This document shows, in pieces, positions 39,977-49,252 of a DNA stretch of 64,000 bases. The translations under genes were made by a program, and so were the position numbers. The notes below the pieces were generated by a model. The model was not told the origin of the DNA. It worked only from the letters and a program-made list of their open reading frames with translations, and searched no databases. This DNA comes from JAALLB01 sp051009575 (lineage in GTDB: Bacteria; Pseudomonadota; Alphaproteobacteria; Rhizobiales; Rhizobiaceae): contig JBPCWL010000110.1 in NCBI GenBank assembly GCA_051009575.1, positions 1-64,000 on the forward strand, written 5' to 3'. How positions within the stretch are numbered: position 1 is the stretch's first letter; each line of letters begins with the position of its first letter.

Positions 39977-40639
39977 TTGAATCCGGTTGTAATCATTGCT
40001 GATGATCATCCTTTGTTTCGTGATGCACTACGGCAGGCAATATCGGGTGTAATTTCAGATTGCACGATAAAGATGGTCGGTGATCTGGATGGCTTGCGTA
40101 GCCTGCTGGGCGAAATCGAATCCGCCGATCTGGTTCTGCTTGATCTGTCCATGCCGGGAGCTAGTGGATTTTCTGGACTAATATCGGTTCGGGCCGAATT
40201 TCCCGGAACTCCGATCGTGGTTGTTTCAGCGACTGAAGATGCAATCACCATCAAGAAATGCATCGAGCTTGGGGCTTCCGGATTTATTCCAAAATCCTCC
40301 GGGACCGATTATATTATCGAAGGCTTGCGCTATGTCCTTGCAGGTGAAGTTTGGGTGCCGCCCAATGTTGATCTTGAAACGGATATGGATCCCGAATCCG
40401 CGGATATAATCGGTAAGTTGCAGTCTCTGACTCCACAACAAACCCGAGTGCTTTCGATGTTGGGTGAGGGGTTGCTCAATAAACAAATTGCGTATGAACT
40501 GGATGTCTCCGAAGCAACTGTAAAAGCTCACGTGTCTGCTGTTCTGCTCAAACTCGATGTGGATAGCCGGACACAAGCGGTAATCATAATGAACAAAATT
40601 GGTTCCGGGTTTTTGGAAAGTGCGGTCAACGCCGATTGA
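39977..40639 (+). CDS. LuxR/NarL-type response regulator (CrbR/ErdR-like)
   Basis: A 220-aa protein. The receiver domain (about 1-120) has the acidic pair in IADDHPLF, the phospho-acceptor Asp in LLDLSMPG and the Lys in GFIPKSS. The C-terminal LuxR-type HTH (about 150-215) includes LTPQQTRVLSMLGEG and LDVSEATVKAHVS. TTG 39977 has GGGAGGA upstream; TTG 39956 also has a ribosome-binding site and would add seven residues. It lies back-to-back with the symporter operon and tail-to-tail with the hybrid kinase gene, and resembles CrbR/ErdR acetate-switch regulators. Confidence 0.88.
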   Translation: MNPVVIIADDHPLFRDALRQAISGVISDCTIKMVGDLDGLRSLLGEIESADLVLLDLSMPGASGFSGLISVRAEFPGTPIVVVSATEDAITIKKCIELGASGFIPKSSGTDYIIEGLRYVLAGEVWVPPNVDLETDMDPESADIIGKLQSLTPQQTRVLSMLGEGLLNKQIAYELDVSEATVKAHVSAVLLKLDVDSRTQAVIIMNKIGSGFLESAVNAD

Positions 40640-40646
40640 GGCTGCT

Positions 40647-43600
40647 TTATTCTGCCGCCTGAGAACTATACCTGCTTTGCGATACAGTTGCCCGCAAGGC
40701 GGCTGGCTTCACGGGCTTGTTCAGCAGCGCCAAACCTGCAGCTTGCGATTTCTTCTTTACCTCTTCCGACCTGTCAGCGGTGATCAGGATGCCTGGCAGC
40801 TTTGAACCTGTGAGTTTTTCAATTTCTGCAAATACTTCCAAGCCCGTTGAACTGTCCAAATGGTAGTCAACCAACACCAAATCAGGCGGGTATCCGGCCG
40901 ATCGTATTTGACTGGCGGCTTCTTCGAAATCGCGAGCACACCAAACGTCACAGCCCCAATGCGTTAACAAGGCTTCCATGCCGCTTAGTATTTCAGGCTC
41001 GTTGTCAATGCACAGTATCCTTGTCCCGGTAAGTTGGCCGGTTACGGCCTTCGAAGGCTTTACGTGGACGCCTTTCTCCCGAACTACCGGCTCGACCGTA
41101 TTCAGATATATTCTGAAACGGCTTCCTTTACCTGACATTGATTCCAACACAACACGATGATCCAGCAGATTGGCGATACGATCAACGATAGACAAGCCAA
41201 GCCCCAGACCTGGCGCCTGGTCCTTCATGGCCTTGAGCCTGGTGAATTCGGTGAACACGATTTTCTGTTCTTCTGCGTTCATTCCAATCCCCGTATCGAT
41301 AACTTCCAGCGTTACCGTATCACCATGCTTCTTGCAGCCGACCAGAACTTTTCCTTCCGGCGTAAATTTAAGCGCATTTGATATCATGTTCTGTAGCATT
41401 CGGCGCAAGAGGGCGGGATCGGACCGGACCCATAGGGAAGAGTGGACAAATTTCAGTTCCAATCCAGCTTTTTTGGCAACCGGTTCAAACTCGATTTCCA
41501 TTTGATCTGTGATTTTCCTGAGTGGAAAATTACTCAGATTAACTTCCGGTTTAGCCGTATCGAGACGGGAAATGGCAAGAATGGACCCCAGTATTTCTTC
41601 CACCGATCCAAGTGATTTGCTGATATTTTCTGCGAGCCCACTCTCCTTTTCTACACCGATTGATTCCTGCAATGTTGCCGAATAAAGACGCGCTGCATTC
41701 AAGGGTTGCAAAATGTCGTGCCCGGCAGCAGCAAGGAACCTTGTTTTGCTGGCATTTGCCTGATCAGCAAACTGCTTTGCTTCTTCAAGTTCCCGTGTCC
41801 GTTCTTCAACCCTTTTTTCCAGAGTTTCATTGGCATCTTCGAGGGCCTGTGCGGCAACCACTTTTTGAGTAATATCATGCCAGGTAATAACAATACCGCC
41901 CTCTGGCATCGGGCTGGTATTGATCTCCAGCACCTTCCCGGTGTCCGGAATACGCAATTGCCATGATCCACTTTGGTTGACCATACGGTATGCCAGTTGC
42001 TCTCCTTGCAGTTCATCGACAACGAGTTGATTGGCCTCGACGATTGCATTTGCAACATCAACAATCGGTATGCCGGCCTGTCCAACCCTGTCAGGCAACC
42101 TCAGGATATTCCTGAATTTCTGGTTCCAAGAAGCAAGTCGGAAATTGCCGTCAAAAACGGTGATCCCCTGTTCCAGCTGGTCAAAGGCGGTCTGTAACAT
42201 GTCCCGGTTGAACTGGATTGCTTTTGACGCTTCATCCAGCAACTCGAGATTATTGTGGTTGCTCTTGTCGTGTCTTTGGATAAGCAGGGTGTGGACCAGC
42301 CTGGAGGAAGATGCCCCGATGGCACTGGCAAGTAGCTGTTCGGAAAAACGAAAGAGGTCCTGGTCAACGATGGTTTCGGGTGCCGGAACAACCCCCAGTG
42401 ATTGCCAATGGGCTTCAAAAGATCTTTTTGTGCGTTCCGGGCCGAGATACCGGGACAGCGTTTCATTCAAGTGTTGTACGCGTACGGTAGAACCACCTAT
42501 GTTCGAATACCTTCCGCCGATTGACTGGTAACTTACAAAAAGGGATGCCTGTAATTGTTCCTGCGGGTCGGAATTTCTGGATTTCGATCCCAACACAAAC
42601 ACGGTCGTGTTTATGACCATACTCCAAATTACACCATTTGCGATTGAGCTCAGTTCCGTTCCGAAAAGACCTTCGGGCCTTAACGCAGTAATTCCGAAAA
42701 GTCCGTTTTGAACAAAAGAACTGCTTTCCGGCAGCAAGGTTGGAAGCAACAGGCAATAGGCCCAGACCGCAAATCCGGCAAGCATCCCCAACATGGCACC
42801 TCGGGCATTTGCTCCTTTCCAGAACAATCCGATGAAAAAGGCTGGTGCAAGCTGCGCAATTGCAGCAAAAGAAACAAGGCCGATTGACGCAAGTGCGGCC
42901 GAATTATCGGCCGCGGAATAGTAGATATAGGCAAGGCCAAGGACCGCAAAAATTGCAGTTCGGCGTATGTTCAGTATTTTCCCTTCCATATCCTCGGGGT
43001 CAGCCTGCCCGAAAGTGGCGCGCGATCTGAGGATCAACGGAAGGACAAGGTCGTTTGAAATCATGATGGCGAGTGCCACCGAAGCAACCACCACCATAGC
43101 GGTTCCTGCCGAAAGCCCTCCCAGAAATACAATGAGACCAAGGCCGCGTTGGTCTTCGAGAATGGGAAGCAGCAATACATAGTCATCTGCATTTGCAGCG
43201 ATGCCGAAACGCAAGGTTCCGGCAACCGCAATCGGGATGACAAACAGGTTGATTGCAACAAGATAAAGCGGAAAAAGCCAGCGCGCCCGGTTTAATTCGC
43301 TGTCAGAATTGTTTTCGACAACTGCCACATGAAACTGTCTTGGCAGCAGCAAAAATACCGTCAAACTCAAAAATGTCAGTATCAGGAAATTACCGGCATC
43401 AAACCCGTTTGCTACGATGTCCTGAATCATCGAATTATCACTGGCTTGGTCCACCAGATCGGAAACACCATCAAACATGAACCAGGTGACGAATATTCCA
43501 ACGCAAAGAAATGCAATCAGTTTGATGACGGATTCCATGGCGATTGCCAGCATCAAACCATGTTGGTGTTCTGTCGCATCAGCATGGCGAGTCCCGAATA

Positions 43601-44135
43601 ACACAGCAAAAAGGGCAAGCGTGGCAGCGACTAGCAAGGTGATGTCGCCGAAAGGTGTAGCCCCGGTCGGATAACCGTTGTGAAATTCGATCACCAGCGT
43701 ATCGACTGAACTTGAAATCGCCTTCAATTGAAGGGCGATATAGGGGATCGTGCCGATGACCGCAATAATGGCGGCAACGGCAGCAACCTTGTTGTTTTTC
43801 CCGTATCGTGAGCCCAAAAAGTCCGCAACAGAAGTAATCCGTTCTTCTTTTGACAGTTTGACAATCCGGCGCAATACCGCAAAGCCGGCTGTTACAACCA
43901 GAACCGGGCCGATATAGATCGCAAGAAAACTGAGTCCACTGGTCGATGCGAGGCCGACCGAGCCAAAGAACGTCCAGGTCGTGCAGTAAACTGCCAGGCT
44001 AAGCGCATAAATATTCGGCTTGCTCAGGTTGCTTCCGGGCACTCGGGCCCTGACACGGTCACCATAACTGGCAACAGCAAACAGAGAGCTGATGTAGAGG
44101 ATTGCAACAAGGACTGTGACCCAAGGTTGGATCAT
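40647..44135 (-). CDS. Hybrid sensor histidine kinase fused to a sodium/solute symporter domain (CrbS/MxtR-like)
   Basis: A 1162-aa protein. The N-terminal SSS-type transporter domain (about 1-560, some 13 membrane segments) is followed by a PAS segment (about 650-760), a coiled coil, HisKA with the phospho-His in AAAGHDILQPLNAARL, HATPase with NMISNALKFTPEGK and DTGIGM, and a C-terminal receiver with LVDYHLDS. This is the CbrA/CrbS/MxtR layout, in which a carboxylate transporter module drives a kinase. It ends 7 bp from the convergent response regulator, its probable partner. Confidence 0.92.
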   Translation of the reverse strand: MIQPWVTVLVAILYISSLFAVASYGDRVRARVPGSNLSKPNIYALSLAVYCTTWTFFGSVGLASTSGLSFLAIYIGPVLVVTAGFAVLRRIVKLSKEERITSVADFLGSRYGKNNKVAAVAAIIAVIGTIPYIALQLKAISSSVDTLVIEFHNGYPTGATPFGDITLLVAATLALFAVLFGTRHADATEHQHGLMLAIAMESVIKLIAFLCVGIFVTWFMFDGVSDLVDQASDNSMIQDIVANGFDAGNFLILTFLSLTVFLLLPRQFHVAVVENNSDSELNRARWLFPLYLVAINLFVIPIAVAGTLRFGIAANADDYVLLLPILEDQRGLGLIVFLGGLSAGTAMVVVASVALAIMISNDLVLPLILRSRATFGQADPEDMEGKILNIRRTAIFAVLGLAYIYYSAADNSAALASIGLVSFAAIAQLAPAFFIGLFWKGANARGAMLGMLAGFAVWAYCLLLPTLLPESSSFVQNGLFGITALRPEGLFGTELSSIANGVIWSMVINTTVFVLGSKSRNSDPQEQLQASLFVSYQSIGGRYSNIGGSTVRVQHLNETLSRYLGPERTKRSFEAHWQSLGVVPAPETIVDQDLFRFSEQLLASAIGASSSRLVHTLLIQRHDKSNHNNLELLDEASKAIQFNRDMLQTAFDQLEQGITVFDGNFRLASWNQKFRNILRLPDRVGQAGIPIVDVANAIVEANQLVVDELQGEQLAYRMVNQSGSWQLRIPDTGKVLEINTSPMPEGGIVITWHDITQKVVAAQALEDANETLEKRVEERTRELEEAKQFADQANASKTRFLAAAGHDILQPLNAARLYSATLQESIGVEKESGLAENISKSLGSVEEILGSILAISRLDTAKPEVNLSNFPLRKITDQMEIEFEPVAKKAGLELKFVHSSLWVRSDPALLRRMLQNMISNALKFTPEGKVLVGCKKHGDTVTLEVIDTGIGMNAEEQKIVFTEFTRLKAMKDQAPGLGLGLSIVDRIANLLDHRVVLESMSGKGSRFRIYLNTVEPVVREKGVHVKPSKAVTGQLTGTRILCIDNEPEILSGMEALLTHWGCDVWCARDFEEAASQIRSAGYPPDLVLVDYHLDSSTGLEVFAEIEKLTGSKLPGILITADRSEEVKKKSQAAGLALLNKPVKPAALRATVSQSRYSSQAAE

Positions 44136-44237
44136 GGTTATGCTCCCACGAGGAATTGGTGCATTTCAGCACAAAAGCTGGCTTCTTGTCTATTAATCCA
44201 AAGACTTGAGGAAAGACGGGCCCAATTAGAAAAATTT

Positions 44238-44250
44238 CCTTAACGTAAGG
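44238..44250. promoter_or_regulatory. Inverted repeat CCTTA-ACG-TAAGG
   Basis: Five-bp arms around ACG, about 103 bp upstream of the hybrid kinase start and 71 bp upstream of mscL. The core resembles half of the palindrome in front of the beta-oxidation operon, but the symmetry is short. A regulatory role is only a possibility. Confidence 0.2.
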
Positions 44251-44320
44251 TGGAAAATAAAGTAGAAGTCCGCAACCTGCGATCTACATCGTGGGTACTT
44301 AAATACCGAGGGAGAAAAAT

Positions 44321-44737
44321 ATGTTTGGTGAATTTAAGAAGTTTATAATGAAAGGCAATGTCATGGACCTTGCCATTGGTGTCATTATTGGCGGGGCATT
44401 CGGTGCGATCGTCAAGTCACTGGTGGACGATGTCCTGATGCCGGTTGTAGGGGCAATTTTCGGTGGCCTGGATTTTTCCAACTACTTTGCGCCGCTTGCA
44501 GACGGCGTAACCGCTACGTCACTGGATGCGGCTAGAGAACAAGGCGCAGTATTAGCATACGGCAGTTTCATTACTGCTGTGATCAATTTCCTGATAATCG
44601 GATTTATCATATTTTTGATCGTGCGCTCACTCAACAAGATGATGGAAGCAGCGAAGGAAGAAGAAGAAGCGGCACCTGCCGAACCGCCAGCCCAGGAAGT
44701 ATTGCTGTCGGAAATCCGGGATTTGTTAAAGAAATAA
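44321..44737 (+). CDS. mscL: Large-conductance mechanosensitive channel
   Basis: A 138-aa protein of normal length. The N-terminal FKKFIMKGNVMDLAIGVIIG and the gating TM1 segment GAFGAIVKSLVDDVLMP are classic MscL. TM2 is at about residues 85-108 and the C-terminal helix bundle follows. It opens under membrane tension to release osmolytes on hypo-osmotic shock. GAGGGAGAAA precedes the ATG and a strong terminator follows, so it is a single-gene unit. Confidence 0.97.
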   Translation: MFGEFKKFIMKGNVMDLAIGVIIGGAFGAIVKSLVDDVLMPVVGAIFGGLDFSNYFAPLADGVTATSLDAAREQGAVLAYGSFITAVINFLIIGFIIFLIVRSLNKMMEAAKEEEEAAPAEPPAQEVLLSEIRDLLKK

Positions 44738-44755
44738 CAGCCTTATCTCACGATC

Positions 44756-44785
44756 AAACCCCGAGGTTCCGCCCCGGGGTTTTTT
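44756..44785 (+). terminator. Rho-independent terminator of mscL
   Basis: The arms AAACCCCG (44756-44763) and CGGGGTTT (44775-44782) are followed by a run of T to 44785. It lies 18 bp past the mscL stop. Confidence 0.85.
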
Positions 44786-44873
44786 ATTTGCGTGAATTGT
44801 CCCGAAAGCCTAGAAATGATTCAGCCAATATTTGATTTGGCAATGACTGGATGCTGGCCAGGGGCAAGTTGAA

Positions 44874-46628
44874 ATGAAAAATCTGACAAAGGCAACGCGC
44901 AGTTTTCGCAACTCGCTGCTGCTGATTGGTGGGTTTTCATTATTTGCAGCGATCCTTCAGCTGACCATGCCGCTGTATATGCTGCAAATTTACGATCGGG
45001 TGCTTCCGTCACAAAGCACCGACACCTTGATTTTCATTTCAATTCTGGCGGGTTTTGCCCTGATCATTCTTGGTATAACCGAAATGATCAGGCAGATTTT
45101 GGGAACCAGGGCGGCGGCGAAACTGGACACCGTTCTTTCAGAAGAGGTTCTGCAAAAAGTCATTCGCAATGGGCACACGACTGGCGGAAATATACAGCCA
45201 TTAAGAGATCTCCAAACGGTGAGATCACTTGTGGGGTCGAAAATACTCATCGGAGTTGTTGATCTACCCTTCGCGACGATTTTCATCGCATGCATGTATC
45301 TTATCCATCCGAACCTTTTCTGGCTGGTGATCGGCGGAACAGTGATACTGGTGATAATTGCGATGATGAATCTTTCATTTGCAGCGAAATCTTCCGCAGA
45401 TCAAGCTAATGCAGCCGCTACTGCTAACCGACAGTCAGAGTTTTTTGCACGAAACTCTGACAGCATAATTTCCATGGGCATGATGAATGATATTGTGGCT
45501 AGCTGGGGTAACTGGAACGCCGAATCGTTGGTCTCCGCAGATCAATCCTCCCGGATCAACTCAATATTTTCTGGTATATCAAGAACCATCAGGTTCGGTA
45601 TGCAGGCAGCTATGTTGGGCTTTGGAGCTTATCTGGTGCAATTGGGAGAGATGACTGCCGGCATGGTTTTTGCCTCCTCAATCCTTTCAGGAAGGGCACT
45701 CCAGCCAATTGATGTGGTAATCAATTCCTGGCCGCAAATCAGCAATGGAAGACGTGCCTGGTCCAAAGTCAGGGAGTATGTCGAAAATTCGCCGCAACAG
45801 GAAAAATATACACAAATGGCGGAGCCGATCGGGCACCTTTCTGTCAAGGACATTCTTCAGACCAATCCGGTTAACAAGAAAAATCCACCGATACTCAATC
45901 GTGTTTCATTTGAGTTGGAAGCCGGTAAATCAGTCGCCGTTGTCGGACCTTCAGGCTCTGGAAAATCCACTCTTGCGCGAATAATCGTTGGGGCCTTCCG
46001 GCCTTTCGCGGGTGAAGTCCGTATCGATGGTCACAACATCATGAATTGGGAACCTGGGGATTTGGGGCGGCATATTGGTTATCTTGCGCAGGACGTTGAA
46101 CTTTTACCCGGAACGATTGCCCAGAACATATCGCGATTTCGTCCGGATGCGGACGACGAGATGATCCGCAAGGCTGCAACAATGGCTCATGTGGAGGATT
46201 TGATCAAAAAGATGCCGAATGGCTACGACACTGTGATCGGGCCGGGCGGTCTGGCCATTTCGGGAGGCGAAAAACAAAGAATCGCATTGGCACGGGCATT
46301 TTTCGGCATGCCGAAACTTCTGGTTCTTGATGAACCGAATTCCAGCCTGGACAAATTGGGGGAAAATGCTTTGCTAAGGGCGTTGGTCGAAGCAAGGCAC
46401 AACGGTATTACGGTGTTTCTCGTGACACAACGTGAAAACATCATCAAATATGTCGATAAGATCATGCGTATGCAGGATGGCAAGATTGTGGACTACGATG
46501 ACCGCGATGTAATCGTTTCCAAACAGGCGAAGCTTATTAAAGAGGCACTGGCTCAGAAAAATAAAGCACAACAAGCTGTTTCCGGTAACGCAAATCCCCA
46601 AGTCCCCGAAACAGCAACCGATACATGA
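44874..46628 (+). CDS. Type I secretion ABC permease/ATPase (PrtD type)
   Basis: A 584-aa half-transporter. The N-terminal membrane domain (about 1-300, six segments, starting LLLIGGFSLFAAILQLTMPLYM) has no peptidase or C39-like domain. The C-terminal ABC domain has Walker A GPSGSGKST, signature ISGGEKQR and Walker B LLVLDEP. It is of the PrtD/HlyB group that exports proteins with a C-terminal uncleaved signal, often RTX proteases, lipases or adhesins. The adaptor gene overlaps its stop by 4 bp. No substrate gene or TolC-type gene is nearby. Confidence 0.92.
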   Translation: MKNLTKATRSFRNSLLLIGGFSLFAAILQLTMPLYMLQIYDRVLPSQSTDTLIFISILAGFALIILGITEMIRQILGTRAAAKLDTVLSEEVLQKVIRNGHTTGGNIQPLRDLQTVRSLVGSKILIGVVDLPFATIFIACMYLIHPNLFWLVIGGTVILVIIAMMNLSFAAKSSADQANAAATANRQSEFFARNSDSIISMGMMNDIVASWGNWNAESLVSADQSSRINSIFSGISRTIRFGMQAAMLGFGAYLVQLGEMTAGMVFASSILSGRALQPIDVVINSWPQISNGRRAWSKVREYVENSPQQEKYTQMAEPIGHLSVKDILQTNPVNKKNPPILNRVSFELEAGKSVAVVGPSGSGKSTLARIIVGAFRPFAGEVRIDGHNIMNWEPGDLGRHIGYLAQDVELLPGTIAQNISRFRPDADDEMIRKAATMAHVEDLIKKMPNGYDTVIGPGGLAISGGEKQRIALARAFFGMPKLLVLDEPNSSLDKLGENALLRALVEARHNGITVFLVTQRENIIKYVDKIMRMQDGKIVDYDDRDVIVSKQAKLIKEALAQKNKAQQAVSGNANPQVPETATDT

Positions 46629-47980
46629 AAATGCAAACACCAGATCAAAGCACAGAACAATTTGGAGAAAGGTCATCCGGGTGGCAAGACCGTGTGCCTA
46701 CAGGCCTTATGAAACCATTCTTACTGGGTTTGTTGACTGTTGGGATATTTTTCGCCGGATTTGGATATTGGGCCTTAAGGGCGCCTATTTCCGGTGCTGC
46801 AATTGCTCCGGGCCTGGTTATCGCCAGTGGTCAAAACCAGGAAGTTGGTCATCTTGAAGGGGGAATTGTCAGGAAAATAGCGGTTCGCGAGGGTGAAACG
46901 GTAAAGACCGGGCAGCCGCTCGTTTATCTTGACCAAACCCAAGCCCAATCTGACCGCAATCGGGTTAACCAGTCGATCATTTCTTTAACCGCGATCCTGG
47001 CTCGAGCAAGAGCCGAACTGTCCGGAGAAACAGAAATTGTATTTCCCGAGGAGCTTGATAAGCTGGCACAGGAAACTGGGAATGAAGAAATACTTGACTT
47101 GCAACGTGCTGAGTTCTCCTCCCGCTTTCAACAACACAAAGCTGACTTGAACGTCATGGAAGAGCAAATCCGGGCAGTTGAGGAAGAAATTTCCGGTATC
47201 AAACTTCAGATCGAAGCTGAAAAACGAAAATTGGTGGTGATCAACGAGGAACTCGAAGGTAAAAAGTCACTTTTGGAGCGGGGGTTAACTCCAAAAAACC
47301 AGTACAACCTGTTGTTGAGAACCCAAGCCGACACTGAAGGTGCGATTGGGCGTTTATCTGCAACGATCGGGCAGCGCAAGGGCGCAATTTCCGAAGTAAG
47401 GGAAAGGCAGGAATCCCTGAGAGCAACCCGTCGCGCAACGGCTTCAGCTGAAATCAATCAAACGCGTCCGGAGATCGCTGATTTACAAGAACAGTTGACC
47501 TCCAGGGCGGATATTCTGGAACGGATGATCATACGTGCGCCTGCTGACGGTGTTATTGTGAACATTTCCAAAAATACGATCGGTAGTGTGATTAGCCCGG
47601 GCGAAACCATTCTCGAAATACTGCCAACTTCTAGTGATCTGATCATATCGGCACGTGTTACGCCTCAGGATGTCGATGTAGTCGAGGTGGGACAATTGGC
47701 AAGCGTTCGGTTTATTGCATTGAATACCCGCACAACGCCGGAAATTCCAGCGACAATAGAGTATATATCGGCTGATCGGCTGATCGATGAAGCGACACAG
47801 GAACCCTATTTTGATGCCCGTTTAAAACTTACAGATGAATTACCGGAGAATTTTGATCCGGCAAAGATCTATCCAGGCATGCCGGTAGATACACTTATCA
47901 CAACAGGTGAACGCACCTTTGTTGAATATCTGGTAAAACCGGTGACCGATAGTTTCAGCAAGGCATTTCGGGAGGAGTAA
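46625..47980 (+). CDS. Type I secretion adaptor (HlyD/PrtE family)
   Basis: A 451-aa membrane-fusion protein. It has one N-terminal membrane segment (about 30-50), a biotinyl-lipoyl half (GHLEGGIVRKIAVREGETVK), a long coiled coil (about 150-285) and the second lipoyl half with IIRAPADGVIVN. It links the inner-membrane ABC protein to a TolC-type outer-membrane channel. The ATGA overlap with the ABC gene implies coupled translation. The gap to the following deacetylase gene is 1 bp. Confidence 0.92.
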   Translation: MKMQTPDQSTEQFGERSSGWQDRVPTGLMKPFLLGLLTVGIFFAGFGYWALRAPISGAAIAPGLVIASGQNQEVGHLEGGIVRKIAVREGETVKTGQPLVYLDQTQAQSDRNRVNQSIISLTAILARARAELSGETEIVFPEELDKLAQETGNEEILDLQRAEFSSRFQQHKADLNVMEEQIRAVEEEISGIKLQIEAEKRKLVVINEELEGKKSLLERGLTPKNQYNLLLRTQADTEGAIGRLSATIGQRKGAISEVRERQESLRATRRATASAEINQTRPEIADLQEQLTSRADILERMIIRAPADGVIVNISKNTIGSVISPGETILEILPTSSDLIISARVTPQDVDVVEVGQLASVRFIALNTRTTPEIPATIEYISADRLIDEATQEPYFDARLKLTDELPENFDPAKIYPGMPVDTLITTGERTFVEYLVKPVTDSFSKAFREE

Positions 47981-47981
47981 T

Positions 47982-49151
47982 TTGCAAATGGCTGGCAAGC
48001 GCTACACGCAAAGGGAGATGATTGACAAGCTGGTCGGATTTCCGACGGTTTCCAGAGATTCAAATTTGCCCTTGATTGAGTTTGTAAAGGATTATCTTGC
48101 CGATTGGGGAGTAGAAGGGCATCTGGTCTACAATGATGAGAAAAACAAGGCCAATCTCTACGCTACCGTAGGGCCGAATATAGAAGGAGGCATTGTTCTT
48201 TCCGGACACACCGATGTAGTTCCGGTCGACGGTCAGGCCTGGGATACTGATCCTTTCAAGGTTACAGAAAAGGATGGCAGGCTCTACGGGCGCGGCACAG
48301 CCGACATGAAATCGTTTTCCGCAATCGGATTGTCACTGATTCCGGAAATGCTGGATACCGGTCTGAAACGACCTATTCATTTTGCCCTGTCCTACGATGA
48401 GGAGGTGGCATGTCTCGGTGCGCCAGACATGATTGCAGAAATGGGCTTCAAGTGCCCGCCGGTAGAGGCAGTGGTTGTTGGCGAACCGACTGAAATGCGG
48501 GCAGTTACGGCTCATAAGGCGATTGCAGATATTATCACCCGGGTGAAAGGTCATGAAGTGCATTCAAGCCTTATTCATACAGGTGTTTCTGCTGTCATGG
48601 TTGCTGCACGCCTGATTACCTGGTGGGAAGACCGAATGTTGGCGGGGGCTGAGAAGGCCGATGCGGACAGTCTGTTCGACCCACCCTATTCCACCTTCCA
48701 TTGCGGCCAGATCGAAGGGGGGACCGCCCACAACATTACAGCCAAGGACTGCTGGTTTGTTACCGATATCCGCGCAATTCCCGGAGAAACGCCACACGAA
48801 CATTTGGATGCCTATTACGAGCACTTAAACAAAAATGTGATTCCGTCTATCAAGGCGATCCATCCGGACTGCGATATCACTACGGAATTGACAGCAGATG
48901 TGCCGGGATTGCGGCCGGAAGAAAACGGTAACGCAGAAAGACTGGTCCGCTCGATAACCGGTGACAATGGCAGGCATGTCGTAGCTTATGCAACCGAAGG
49001 TGGCCAGTTCCAGGATGGTGGATTCTCAACAGTCGTTTGCGGTCCCGGCTCAATTGAACAGGCCCATCAGCCCAATGAATTTATCGCCATTTCACAGGTC
49101 GAGGCGGGGACAGATTTTTTGCGTAAAGTCATTAATCGCTGTTCTGTTTGA
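47982..49151 (+). CDS. argE: M20-family deacetylase (acetylornithine deacetylase-like)
   Basis: A 389-aa M20 metallohydrolase. The zinc site is visible as SGHTDVVPVDG, with the bridging Asp in GRGTADMKS and catalytic Glu-Glu in DEEVACLG. The lid domain lies at about 180-290. The length and motifs match ArgE, which releases acetate from N-acetylornithine, but other N-acyl amino acids or peptides are possible. It starts at TTG 47982 (GGGAGGAG upstream) or ATG 47988, only 1 bp after the secretion adaptor stop, which is unusual company for an arginine gene. Confidence 0.87.
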   Translation: MQMAGKRYTQREMIDKLVGFPTVSRDSNLPLIEFVKDYLADWGVEGHLVYNDEKNKANLYATVGPNIEGGIVLSGHTDVVPVDGQAWDTDPFKVTEKDGRLYGRGTADMKSFSAIGLSLIPEMLDTGLKRPIHFALSYDEEVACLGAPDMIAEMGFKCPPVEAVVVGEPTEMRAVTAHKAIADIITRVKGHEVHSSLIHTGVSAVMVAARLITWWEDRMLAGAEKADADSLFDPPYSTFHCGQIEGGTAHNITAKDCWFVTDIRAIPGETPHEHLDAYYEHLNKNVIPSIKAIHPDCDITTELTADVPGLRPEENGNAERLVRSITGDNGRHVVAYATEGGQFQDGGFSTVVCGPGSIEQAHQPNEFIAISQVEAGTDFLRKVINRCSV

Positions 49152-49209
49152 ACATTTTACTATTTCAGGGTGGATTCTTCTGCACGATCTCGTTTAGACT
49201 TCTCCGGGT

Positions 49210-49230
49210 ATTGCCACGGGTAATGGCAAT
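49210..49230 (+). promoter_or_regulatory. Inverted repeat ATTGCCA-N7-TGGCAAT before the dpp operon
   Basis: Perfect 7-bp arms with a 7-nt loop, 23 bp before the binding-protein start. It could be an operator or a 5' leader hairpin. No regulator for it can be named. Confidence 0.4.
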
Positions 49231-49252
49231 CATAACCTAATGGGAGGAATAC

